Source: Winogradskyella vincentii (lineage in GTDB: Bacteria; Bacteroidota; Bacteroidia; Flavobacteriales; Flavobacteriaceae). From it: 64,000 nt of DNA. The notes below the pieces were generated by a model. The model made no database searches. It was not told the origin of the DNA and saw only the letters and a program-made list of their open reading frames with translations. Position numbers and translations under genes: made by a program. The stretch covers positions 496,001-560,000 of the forward strand of contig NZ_JAIUJS010000001.1 of assembly GCF_020166345.1 (NCBI RefSeq), in the 5' to 3' direction. Shown piece by piece: positions 8,911-18,145 of the stretch (positions are counted from its first letter, which is position 1; every line of letters starts with the position of its first letter).

Positions 8911-11900
8911 TTAGAATCCAAATCCTAATTGAAATGCAATCCGCAAACCATCATCACTGTTGAAGGCAGACAAGTTTGCATTTATCATACTATAAGCAGT
9001 TACAAATAAGCCACCTCCAATTGATGTATTCCATTGATCTTCATTAAAACTCGGATCCACTACCCTACTGTCATCTATCCACACTCTACCATAATCAAAC
9101 CCTCCAAAAAAGCCTACGTTAAATGGTAAGAAATTAGACGACTTACGTCTTAAATTAAAACGCAAGTCAGTACTTTGTACGAATGTACTTTTACCTGAGA
9201 ATCTCTCTCTTCTATAGCCTCTTAATCCTGTTTGATCTCCCAATACAGCTGCCTGATAAAATTCAAAATCGTCTCCAAGGTTAATATGGCTTCTTAGTTT
9301 AGTTGCCAGCACAACCTGGCCTTCAGGAACTAGTTTGTAATCAAATGCTAATTCTGGGATCACATAACCAAATCCTTTTGTTGTATTTGTGTTATTTCTA
9401 TAACCAGCTTCAACACTAAACATCATTCCTAATGTTGGAAATGTCTTGTCATCCTTTACATCATATGTGTATTTTGCCTGCGCACCAAAAAATGCTTGCT
9501 GATCAAATAATTCATCGTTAGCAGGGAATTCTGTTTCTAAATAGCGCCCGGGAGTTCGTTCAATCTCATTAGACTCATATGCAATTCCTGCTTCAAAGGT
9601 TGATCCATATTGCCCTCTCCAAATCAATGAAGGAGTTGCACTGATTGTGCGGATTTTAACTCTGTTAAAATCAAAATCAATATTATCATTGTCAACCTCA
9701 GGGTTAGGAGTAGAATTTCCATAACCAAAATAATTAACGGCAAAATTTGGACTATTATAATGCACATTAAAAACCAGATTGGTTGTACCGAATACATTTG
9801 CCAACTCTCCTTTATAATTTAACACAAGCCCTTGAGTTGCTAAAAAGTAACTAGCTGCGATGGTGTGCTGTGATGAGAAAGGATTCCTTTCAAAATTATA
9901 GTTTGTCAATACATTTGTAACACCTAAACTAAAACCATCATCAGGGTTTGCGCCAATTGTTGGAACTATTTTGTTTGTACTGTTTTTTAATTTCTTATAA
10001 TTATAGACATTGGTTTCGTAGTCATCGGTAAGTTTTCTGTTTCCTTTATTGGTTAGATAAGTATTCTTTTTTGTTTTATGTTCATAATACTTTAATCTTT
10101 TACCATTTTTAATATCATAAGTATCATTATTCTGTCCGCCTACTAAACGTACTTTAATTAACTGGTCACCTTCACCATAAACATTGAAAACATCATCATC
10201 GTCTAAAGCATAAACCCAAATTTCCTTAGTATCCTCTTTGCTATAGGTTCGCTCAAGTACCACATCCGCTTTTTCACCACCCTTAATACGGAACACAGAT
10301 ACTTTTGTCTTACCGTTTGGTAAACGTTCTATATCAAACCAATCATCCTTATTTGTACCTTTTACAACTGCAAATTTATTTATCAGTTTATAATATCTGT
10401 CTGATATATCTTGTAAGTTACCTCGTCTTGCCTTCAATAATCTTTTAATTTCCTCTACATCTTCATCCCTAACCTCTTCAGGAATATTTAAAAATGCTTT
10501 TTCAATAATCTCGTCAGTAATGTTCTCTTGGATATACTTTACTTGTGCATCCCAAATAGGCTTGTCGGATGCCTCAATTAATGCCATATCAAGAGGATAT
10601 GGTTCTACATTAATTTCTTTTTCATCTACTAAGACTTCATCATATTTTCTAAGAAGTCCTGCAGAAGGTAAAAGTCTTACGGCGATGCCTAATAAAAAAC
10701 CGTCACTCATTTTAGAAAAGGCTTGATCTCTATCTCTTGGCATTGGTCTAAAGATTTTTTTTCCGTCTTCCTTAAATTCTATCCAACGCCATTGATCTTG
10801 GTGTCTATCCCAATCACCAATTAACATATCAAATAAACGCGCTTTGATATATGAAGCCTCATCTACAACAATATCCTCATCTTTTCTGATTTTTTCCAGC
10901 ATATCAACCGTACTAAAAAGTTCATTCTGATATCCAAAACTAGCTTTGTTATCATGCCCTTCTGAAGTGTGCTCCTCAATCATATACAACTCATCACCAA
11001 AATCACCATTATATTTTCCAAGTGCATTTTGTTTAGGCACATAGTACAATACTGGATTTGTATGGTAGATACCAACAGCATCCGATAAATCTCCGACAAC
11101 AAAAGGTGCATAAGGATGTGACCCGGTGAACACATCCATTACTAATTTAGTTGTAAAATCTTCGTCTAATTTATCACCAATGTACTTGTCCTTAAACACA
11201 AGTGCTTGCAGATATTGAGCCGCCTGCTTTTCTAATGCACGCATAACATACTGGGTACCATTTTTATCTTCTAACCTTAATGATTTTGATTGGTTCCCTC
11301 CACCTTTTCTTACTGGCTTCAACCCACCGAACAACGTATCTAAATTTACAGTTGGGGCTTTAACAGGTGTAGCAAATTGCTTTCTGAATCTGTCTCCCCA
11401 TAAAAACTTATAAAATCCTGATTTTTCAGTGTCTTCTTTCTTATATATAGATGAAGTAACCGTTTCTGGAAACTTTGAAGGATAATTGGTTATATCATAT
11501 TTTGTTTGATCATAAACTGTAGTTGTATAAACTGGAACATTATTACCTGTTTCATAAAACCTTACAAACGAAGAACCATCTGTAAACACATCTAATCTTG
11601 CATAACCATTTGCTCCATAACCGAATTTACCATTACCTATTAACCTTGTTGCAGATGTCTTAGAACCTGAACCGCTAACTATCTGTGGTAATCCACCTTC
11701 AACAATATATTGTAAGTTATGTTCATGACCTGAAACAAAAACGACTTTGTCATTATCTTGTGCCAAACTAACCACACGATTTTTTAATTCATTATACATC
11801 TTATTCTGAAGATCCACATTGATTACACCTCCTGTTTTTCTTGTAACATTTTTAATTGTACCTAAAACAGGTAATGGTTTCATATGGCTTGCAAAACTAT

Positions 11901-12600
11901 ATTGCCCGCCATGAGGACCATATGTAAACATAGGGTGATGAAGTGCTATTAATGTAGTTTTTCCACGAGCTTTTTTTATTTCACTTCTTAATTCATCTAA
12001 AAAGTCAACTCTTGTTTTTATATCACACTCATCATTGATTGTTGGGTAATTATCCCAATCTGTTACATACCAATGAGAATCAACAATTATAAGTACTATA
12101 TCATCAGTGATATTCACCTTTTCGATAGGACACCCATTTTCTGGCAAGAATGTATTTTTCCCTAATTCATCTTCTACAAATTTTTCTTGTCGCTTTAGCC
12201 CTTTAATTCCACTATACCAATCATGGTTTCCTGGAATAAAAACTGTTCTTCCCTTAAAATTTTTAGCGATATCCGTTTGAACCTTAAGTCTATGTTCCGC
12301 TAACTCTTTTTTATCTTTCTTTTTGGTAAGACCATTTGGATAAATATTATCGCCCAAAAAAATTGCGGTACTATTAGAGGAAGCCTCACTTAAAGTAGCA
12401 CCAAATTCACTTATTGCTGGGTCTACTTGACCCATTGCAGAATTACCAGCATCACCCAATAAATAAAAAGAATGCCTTATAGTTTTATCTTCAGGAAAAT
12501 CAACAATTGTATTTTTCTCCACTTGCAATTTATGAGTTGCACATGCACTTACAATAAGACTAACTACGAATAAAAGAACAGTTTTACGTAAAAAATTCAT
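8911..12600 (-). CDS. Outer-membrane lipoprotein: metallophosphatase + kinase-like segment + beta-barrel fusion
   Basis: A 1229-residue protein. The lipobox is LIVSAC (Cys20). Residues 45-350 form a calcineurin/purple-acid-phosphatase-like metallophosphoesterase with all metal motifs: LLGDAGN, LGDNIYPNG, PGNHDWYSG, ALHHPMF and VSGHEHNLQY. Residues about 430-770 contain VMRALEK (about 450), GDWDRHQDQWRW (about 595) and PRDRDQAFSK (about 620). This arrangement recalls HipA/CotH/FAM20-type kinases (Lys, catalytic Asp-Arg-His, metal Asp). Residues about 850-1229 look like a surface-antigen/Omp85-type barrel ending in aromatic FGF. It probably sits in the outer membrane with the phosphatase exposed. 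A -7 element lies 27 bp upstream. Phosphatase and barrel are well supported; the kinase likeness is inference. Confidence 0.88.
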   Translation of the reverse strand: MNFLRKTVLLFVVSLIVSACATHKLQVEKNTIVDFPEDKTIRHSFYLLGDAGNSAMGQVDPAISEFGATLSEASSNSTAIFLGDNIYPNGLTKKKDKKELAEHRLKVQTDIAKNFKGRTVFIPGNHDWYSGIKGLKRQEKFVEDELGKNTFLPENGCPIEKVNITDDIVLIIVDSHWYVTDWDNYPTINDECDIKTRVDFLDELRSEIKKARGKTTLIALHHPMFTYGPHGGQYSFASHMKPLPVLGTIKNVTRKTGGVINVDLQNKMYNELKNRVVSLAQDNDKVVFVSGHEHNLQYIVEGGLPQIVSGSGSKTSATRLIGNGKFGYGANGYARLDVFTDGSSFVRFYETGNNVPVYTTTVYDQTKYDITNYPSKFPETVTSSIYKKEDTEKSGFYKFLWGDRFRKQFATPVKAPTVNLDTLFGGLKPVRKGGGNQSKSLRLEDKNGTQYVMRALEKQAAQYLQALVFKDKYIGDKLDEDFTTKLVMDVFTGSHPYAPFVVGDLSDAVGIYHTNPVLYYVPKQNALGKYNGDFGDELYMIEEHTSEGHDNKASFGYQNELFSTVDMLEKIRKDEDIVVDEASYIKARLFDMLIGDWDRHQDQWRWIEFKEDGKKIFRPMPRDRDQAFSKMSDGFLLGIAVRLLPSAGLLRKYDEVLVDEKEINVEPYPLDMALIEASDKPIWDAQVKYIQENITDEIIEKAFLNIPEEVRDEDVEEIKRLLKARRGNLQDISDRYYKLINKFAVVKGTNKDDWFDIERLPNGKTKVSVFRIKGGEKADVVLERTYSKEDTKEIWVYALDDDDVFNVYGEGDQLIKVRLVGGQNNDTYDIKNGKRLKYYEHKTKKNTYLTNKGNRKLTDDYETNVYNYKKLKNSTNKIVPTIGANPDDGFSLGVTNVLTNYNFERNPFSSQHTIAASYFLATQGLVLNYKGELANVFGTTNLVFNVHYNSPNFAVNYFGYGNSTPNPEVDNDNIDFDFNRVKIRTISATPSLIWRGQYGSTFEAGIAYESNEIERTPGRYLETEFPANDELFDQQAFFGAQAKYTYDVKDDKTFPTLGMMFSVEAGYRNNTNTTKGFGYVIPELAFDYKLVPEGQVVLATKLRSHINLGDDFEFYQAAVLGDQTGLRGYRRERFSGKSTFVQSTDLRFNLRRKSSNFLPFNVGFFGGFDYGRVWIDDSRVVDPSFNEDQWNTSIGGGLFVTAYSMINANLSAFNSDDGLRIAFQLGFGF

Positions 12601-12626
12601 GTGGGAGTATTGATTAGTTAATAATC

Positions 12627-12634
12627 CAAATATA
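12627..12634 (-). promoter_or_regulatory. -7 promoter element of the metallophosphatase-barrel gene
   Basis: The minus strand reads TATATTTG, a perfect TAnnTTTG, 27 bp upstream of the ATG. A TTG at 12664-12666 is 29 bp further, longer than the usual -33 spacing, so the -33 element is doubtful. Confidence 0.45.
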
Positions 12635-12759
12635 TTAAATATATAAAGTATTAACTTTTCTCACAAAATTTGAATGATAAGCGACAGAGTATCTATAAAT
12701 TTTGCATTTGAACAGAATTTTACAGTAAATTATAATATTAGCCAAAGTATTTTGACCAA

Positions 12760-14322
12760 TTACGAACTGCAAGACAACATAGAACAACCTACTTTATGTC
12801 TAGCCCATTCAGGTCGCTTTACAAACCATTTTTCCTTACTAGGCTGTTCATCATATGGATGTTTTAACAGGTCAAAAAGCTCATCAATTAAGCCATAATC
12901 ACCCTTGTCTGCATCATCAATAGCCAACTGTGCCATATAATTTCTGAGAACATACTTTGGGTTTGCAAGATTCATGACTTTTTTTCGATCAATATTTGCT
13001 AAAGTTTCTAATTGCAATCGTTTATCGTATTCTAAGAACCAATTGTTCCAATGGCTTACAGCATCATCACTCAATTGATCTAAATTGTAAAAAGCATCTT
13101 TAATAATTGAAATGCCCTTCATTGGTTCTCCTTTTTTATAATTAGACAACAATCTAAAGAAAATCGTCATGTCGGTTTCTTCAGCTAGTAAACAATCTTC
13201 TAGTGAGGTTATAAGTTTTAAATCAGACTGTTTAATGGTATGTAAACCGAGTTTAGAACACATCATTTCTAATGACTTTCTTTCAAAATCTGTCTGGTAA
13301 CTTTTTAATACAGATTCAAAGGGTTCAGCTTCTTCTACTAGAGGATACAAGGCATTTGCCAACTGCAAAAGATTCCATAAACCAATGTTTGGTTGATTAC
13401 CAAACCTGTAGCGTTTATTTTGTCTATCAGTAGTATTAGGTGTCCAGCCAAAATCAAAACCCTCAAGCCATCCGTAGGGACCATAATCAATTGTAAGTCC
13501 TAAAATGGACATATTGTCCGTATTCATAACACCATGCACGAAGCCTACACGTTGCCAATGAATTATCATGTCTAATGTACGCAGTGCCACTTCTCTAAAT
13601 AATTTTACATAAACAGTTTTACTTGGATTACCCATGTGAGGAAAAAAATGTCTTATCGTATAATCAGTAAGTTTTTTTAAATTCTTAAAATCTTGTCTAG
13701 AGGCAAAAAGTTCAAAATTGCCAAATCGAATAAAAGTTGGTGCAACTCTGCAAACTATTGCACCTTTTTCATATGCAGAATTTCCATCATAAAGCATATC
13801 CCTTAGCACATCATCTCCAGAGAGCATTAGACTCAATGCACGTGTTGTAGGTACACCTAGATGATGCATTGCCTCACTGCATAGATATTCACGTATAGAG
13901 GATCTTAAAACAGCCAAACCGTCACCTTGTCTAGAATAAGGTGTTTCACCTGCACCTTTTAACTGAAATGCCCATTGTTTATTATTTTGATTTACTTCAA
14001 AAAGATTAATAGCCCTGCCATCTCCTAGTTGTCCTGCCCAATTTCCAAATTGATGGCCTGCGTACGCCATGGCATATGGTTTTGTATTTGGATATACTGT
14101 AGTTCCTGAAAAGATTTCTAAAAATTCCTTTGAGGTCAAATCTTTAACTTCAAGTCCTATATCTTTGGCTAATTGCTTAGATGAATGAATTAAAATTGGG
14201 TTAGACGGTATTAATGGCCTTACAAAAGAATAAGCAGCTTTAAATACTTGTCTTCTCGTGTTCTCTGAATTATCATCCGATGGTAATTCTTTATTATATG
14301 TATCTGAAATATTTAAATGCAT
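12760..14322 (-). CDS. selO: SelO/YdiU family protein adenylyltransferase
   Basis: A 520-residue pseudokinase-fold enzyme of the SelO family. It transfers AMP from ATP to Ser/Thr/Tyr side chains and is linked to redox stress. Family landmarks: GHQFGNWAGQLGDGRAINL, YSRQGDGLAVLRSSIREYL, the MNTDNMSILGLTIDYGPYGW metal/catalytic segment and LANPKYVLRNYMAQ. The C-terminus ends CSMLSCSS: the position occupied by selenocysteine in eukaryotic SelO is Cys here, as usual in bacteria. Length matches the bacterial family. It probably has its own promoter in the 133-bp gap above it, where I see no clear -7 element. Confidence 0.95.
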   Translation of the reverse strand: MHLNISDTYNKELPSDDNSENTRRQVFKAAYSFVRPLIPSNPILIHSSKQLAKDIGLEVKDLTSKEFLEIFSGTTVYPNTKPYAMAYAGHQFGNWAGQLGDGRAINLFEVNQNNKQWAFQLKGAGETPYSRQGDGLAVLRSSIREYLCSEAMHHLGVPTTRALSLMLSGDDVLRDMLYDGNSAYEKGAIVCRVAPTFIRFGNFELFASRQDFKNLKKLTDYTIRHFFPHMGNPSKTVYVKLFREVALRTLDMIIHWQRVGFVHGVMNTDNMSILGLTIDYGPYGWLEGFDFGWTPNTTDRQNKRYRFGNQPNIGLWNLLQLANALYPLVEEAEPFESVLKSYQTDFERKSLEMMCSKLGLHTIKQSDLKLITSLEDCLLAEETDMTIFFRLLSNYKKGEPMKGISIIKDAFYNLDQLSDDAVSHWNNWFLEYDKRLQLETLANIDRKKVMNLANPKYVLRNYMAQLAIDDADKGDYGLIDELFDLLKHPYDEQPSKEKWFVKRPEWARHKVGCSMLSCSS

Positions 14323-14455
14323 ACTTTTAAAAATGGCTGGTTTAAACCCAGCAAAACGAATCTTGTTCTATAATATAATTTTCAAGGCTAAGTTACTAAT
14401 TAGCCATTATATGGATAGTAAATAATTCTTAAATTAGCATTTTAGCGATAACACT

Positions 14456-15661
14456 ATGGAAAATATCTTAACTGAAGTTGAAAAATATGTAGTACACTAC
14501 CTTAATGAAAAACTAGATCCGAAATTTGTTTATCATAATTTAGCCCATACTCAAAGAGTGGTTGAAAAGATTAATGAACTCACGGAAGAAGAAAGTGGCA
14601 TAACGGATGATGAAAAACGTCAATTACTTATTGCAGCTTGGTTTCATGATACTGGATTTACAGAAACTATAGATGGACATGAAGAAGAAAGTGCAAAAAT
14701 CGCTAAAGATTTCCTAAAACAACACAATGTAGCAGATGCTGAAATAGATGGAATTGCAGAAATTATTCGTGCTACAGAAATGACCTATGAACCAAAAACA
14801 AAATTAGAGGGTATTATAAGAGATGCTGATTCCGCTCATATTTCTAGTAAGAACTATGAGGATTATGCTTCACTATTAAGGAAAGAATGGGAACTAACAT
14901 TGAACAAAAACCTAACAAAGGATGAATGGTTAATGTCAAATATAGAATTTTTGACCAATCATACCTTTAACTCAGATATCGCTGCAAGTAAATGGGAAAA
15001 ACGAAAAGGTAAAAATTTAGCAAATCTTTTACAGAGCTACAATAAAATTAAAATTGATACCAACAAACTCAAACACAAAAAAGCTGAATTACAGTTTAAA
15101 AAAGAGAAGTTAGATTTACCGGATCGTGGCGTTGAAACCATGTTTAGAGTAGCATTAAGAAATCACATTACCTTAAGCGATATTGCTGACACAAAAGCTA
15201 ATATTTTACTATCGGTAAATGCTATTATTATTTCTGTTGCGCTATCTAATTTATTACCAAAATTAGATAACCCCTCTAATGACTATTTAATATATCCAAC
15301 GCTCATTTTTATGTTTTTTACGGTGATTTGCATTGTACTTTCAGTACTTGCTACACGACCTAACGTTACTAAAGGCCAGTTCACAAAGGAAGATGTTGCC
15401 AATAAAAAAGTGAACTTATTGTTTTTTGGAAATTTTCATCAAATGAAACTTAACGAGTTTGAATGGGCTATGGAAGAAATGATGAAGGATAAAGATTATC
15501 TCTATGGTTCCTTAACTAAAGATCTCTACTTCCTCGGTTTAGTATTGAATAGGAAATATAACTTATTACGAGTAACCTATAATGTATTTGTGATTGGGAT
15601 TGTGATAAGTGTATTAGCCTTTGGAATATCCTTTTGGCTTTCAGAATCTGTTATAAACTAA
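14456..15661 (+). CDS. HD-domain phosphohydrolase fused to Pycsar-type transmembrane effector domain (DUF5706)
   Basis: A 401-residue protein. Residues 1-200 are an HD domain with metal ligands H31, H64-D65 (AAWFHDTGF) and D123/D125 (RDADSAHIS). Residues about 225-401 match the PycTM/DUF5706 effector fold: FRVALRNHITLSDIADTKANIL, then three predicted membrane helices near 248-266, 278-300 and 376-398. In known Pycsar defence systems this membrane domain responds to cCMP or cUMP made by an adjacent cyclase and damages the membrane. No cyclase gene is nearby; instead an HD nucleotide hydrolase is fused in front. The gene is alone on its strand and converges with the GAF gene (2 bp apart). Whether it is a defence effector or a housekeeping signalling protein is open. 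Confidence 0.85.
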   Translation: MENILTEVEKYVVHYLNEKLDPKFVYHNLAHTQRVVEKINELTEEESGITDDEKRQLLIAAWFHDTGFTETIDGHEEESAKIAKDFLKQHNVADAEIDGIAEIIRATEMTYEPKTKLEGIIRDADSAHISSKNYEDYASLLRKEWELTLNKNLTKDEWLMSNIEFLTNHTFNSDIAASKWEKRKGKNLANLLQSYNKIKIDTNKLKHKKAELQFKKEKLDLPDRGVETMFRVALRNHITLSDIADTKANILLSVNAIIISVALSNLLPKLDNPSNDYLIYPTLIFMFFTVICIVLSVLATRPNVTKGQFTKEDVANKKVNLLFFGNFHQMKLNEFEWAMEEMMKDKDYLYGSLTKDLYFLGLVLNRKYNLLRVTYNVFVIGIVISVLAFGISFWLSESVIN

Positions 15662-15663
15662 GC

Positions 15664-18036
15664 CTAGTTACTGATTTCTTTCATTAAATCATCATAGGTG
15701 TAATATTCCTTATCATTATTATCCTTGTGATAAAGAACACTTACTCGTATTGCCTTTAACCCTGTTACTGCTTGCAAGTCCTGAAGCTCTAAAATTTCAA
15801 TATCATTATCTAAGTAATTTTTAGACTGCAAAAACTTAACATATCTTAGGTATTCTTCTTCGTCTTGTTTTTGAGAATAAACAATACTTATTTTTCCTTT
15901 TTGCGTAATACGTTCGTTGGTTCCTTTAATAAATGCTTTATCAACACGTTTTTTTACTATTTCATATCTTGCATTATATGTACCATCTACATCAAATTGC
16001 TTTTCATCCATTCTAAAACTAATAGACAATGGTTGGTTAAACACCAAAATCATTGAAGCAACATCTAGTTTAACTGGAAAATCTGATTGCATCTGATAAT
16101 ATGAATTTTCCATTTCACACATAATCTGCAATTGCCATAATCTTAAGTTATATAAGTAAATTGAACTAAAACTGTCTTCTTTAGTTAATGATTCACCTAT
16201 ATACATGTTATGCTCCACACCATCTGTTTTAAAACGTTCAAAATAATGTGGGTACATTGCCTGCGCACTAATTTGCTTTTCGTCTAAAAGGGAAGCCATA
16301 TTCTTGTTGATCGCAGCAATAGTCTCATCGTAATTTTTGCGGTTTTGATATACCGTACCAACTTTACTATCAATTGAATTTAAATAGGCCTGTATTTCTT
16401 CTTCAAGGTTTTTATTTGTCTTAAGGTGTTTTAAGACAGGATTTAAATCGTGTTTTATAAAACCGTTAATCTGTTGCTCACTATCCACTTGAAAATTATT
16501 ATCAAGTGATTCTAACCATTCGTTTATTTGGTATAAATACTGCTCGTAAATAGGCAGAGCTTCCTGATCTATAGCATTTTTAATAATTGATTTCAGCGCG
16601 CTTAATTGAATTATAAGATCGAGTTTAGTCGCTCTATTTCTGGCTTCAGAAGATCCTTTAATATCAATTTGACCGAACAATGGGTAAATATCATTAAAAA
16701 CTATCTGATTAAAATTTGGCTCTTTTCCATTAAGATCATCCTTAATGTATTTTCTCGCCTCCTGTTCAAATCTCCATTGTACACTTTGGTGTATCGATGT
16801 ACACTCTTGCTGTATAATGGCGTCGATAAGGTTTTCCTCTTCATTTTTTGAACGCTCAACAGCAGAAACTATAAATAGCATTACGTCTACCAGTTTATTA
16901 GCATTTATACTGTTTAAAACCTGACGTTTTTCAGAGACAATTTCCAAAATTCCCATTAAACCTTCTTCATTTGCAATAGGTGCAAAGATGGCGCTTTTTA
17001 TCCCTTGCTCATGTAATACCCTAACATGTGGAGCATGACCTTTTGATTTTGAAAATGCTTTATCTACATCTGAAATTGAAAAATACTTTTTCTCCTTTAA
17101 CAATCTATCATAAGACCAGCGACATAGCGCATCAGAACAATTTGAAATTTCAAGATTATTAAGTAAGAAACTATCCATACCTGCTCCATAAACACGCTCA
17201 AAGGTATCATCCTCCTTATTATAAATAGAAAATCCAACCTTAATATCTTTTAATCCCAAAAGTGAACGAAATATTTCATGAAAATCTTCCATGAACCCTT
17301 CATTTTTACGCTTGTCTTCACCTATTAATGATGACTTTATATTTGAAATCGATTGATCGTCTGTTACATCAAAAATATTTGATATCACGAATCCTTTGAA
17401 ATCATAACTATTTGGTGGAAACTTCTCTTTCCATAAATCAATATTCTCAAAATTGTCTAAAAGTTGGGCATAGTCCTCGTCTGTAATTTTTGGTGCATTC
17501 TTTTTTGGGATAATTTCTGTAAAATCCGCATTATAAAGTATCTTATAATAGCGCATTACCCCATTTGCATCAGGTATTTCATAGAAAAATGGGCGTTTAA
17601 AGTTGAGATTATAACCGTAACAAAAGTTTAAAATTACTGAACAGGCAATAATATACCTTTGGTCCTTTGGCATGTTTTTGATCTGCAAATCAAAATCTTC
17701 ACCAGCAGTTTTAAGTATATTTTTAAATCGAGTAGAAGAATTAAATATTACATCTAAAAAAGGGACTGATGCAGTTTTAATTTCATTATGAGAAAGGACT
17801 GGACTAAAAGCATCTTGCAATATTCCTTCAATTTCCTTTTCATGCTTTTGTAAAATTGTTAAATCACTAAAACCATCTCGCAATATTGGATAATCCTCAG
17901 CTATTTTTAATACTCTACGCGCATTTAGAGCAATAAAATCATTATCTGCTTCAATTAAATTCTCATACTGAGTTAAATATTTGTTGAAGCTAACTTTAAT
18001 AACTAATGGCGATTCTAAACCTTCATTAACATCCAT
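15664..18036 (-). CDS. Large GAF-domain protein of unknown function
   Basis: A 790-residue cytoplasmic protein without signal peptide or membrane helix. Residues about 245-400 form a GAF-type sensor domain (DIKVGFSIYNKEDDTFERVY ... SAIFAPIANEEGLMGILEIV). The flanking N-terminal 240 and C-terminal 390 residues are mainly helical and match no domain I recognise. There is no kinase, cyclase or phosphodiesterase motif, so it is a sensor or scaffold rather than an enzyme as far as can be seen. Similar long GAF proteins occur widely in Flavobacteriaceae. An 18-bp perfect palindrome lies 22 bp upstream of the start. Confidence 0.75.
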   Translation of the reverse strand: MDVNEGLESPLVIKVSFNKYLTQYENLIEADNDFIALNARRVLKIAEDYPILRDGFSDLTILQKHEKEIEGILQDAFSPVLSHNEIKTASVPFLDVIFNSSTRFKNILKTAGEDFDLQIKNMPKDQRYIIACSVILNFCYGYNLNFKRPFFYEIPDANGVMRYYKILYNADFTEIIPKKNAPKITDEDYAQLLDNFENIDLWKEKFPPNSYDFKGFVISNIFDVTDDQSISNIKSSLIGEDKRKNEGFMEDFHEIFRSLLGLKDIKVGFSIYNKEDDTFERVYGAGMDSFLLNNLEISNCSDALCRWSYDRLLKEKKYFSISDVDKAFSKSKGHAPHVRVLHEQGIKSAIFAPIANEEGLMGILEIVSEKRQVLNSINANKLVDVMLFIVSAVERSKNEEENLIDAIIQQECTSIHQSVQWRFEQEARKYIKDDLNGKEPNFNQIVFNDIYPLFGQIDIKGSSEARNRATKLDLIIQLSALKSIIKNAIDQEALPIYEQYLYQINEWLESLDNNFQVDSEQQINGFIKHDLNPVLKHLKTNKNLEEEIQAYLNSIDSKVGTVYQNRKNYDETIAAINKNMASLLDEKQISAQAMYPHYFERFKTDGVEHNMYIGESLTKEDSFSSIYLYNLRLWQLQIMCEMENSYYQMQSDFPVKLDVASMILVFNQPLSISFRMDEKQFDVDGTYNARYEIVKKRVDKAFIKGTNERITQKGKISIVYSQKQDEEEYLRYVKFLQSKNYLDNDIEILELQDLQAVTGLKAIRVSVLYHKDNNDKEYYTYDDLMKEISN

Positions 18037-18057
18037 AGTACTAATTCTTGTTGGTTG

Positions 18058-18075
18058 TGTTTAACTAGTTAAACA
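18058..18075. repeat. Perfect 18-bp palindrome upstream of the GAF gene
   Basis: TGTTTAACTAGTTAAACA is a perfect inverted repeat without spacer, 22 bp before the GAF-protein start codon and inside the 109-bp gap after the GH97 gene. Immediately after it, ATAGTC and GACTAT (18076-18098) form a second, looser inverted repeat. It could be a dimeric repressor operator; it lacks a T-run, so it is not a clean terminator. Confidence 0.4.
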
Positions 18076-18145
18076 ATAGTCGTTTTGAATAAGACTATCT
18101 TACATCCATTTTGTTACAATAAATAAGGTACCATTTAAGCAAGCA

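Noticed and set aside
14456-18036. HD-Pycsar fusion and GAF gene as a two-gene defence system
   Set aside because: The genes converge rather than share an operon, and the GAF protein has no cyclase motif.
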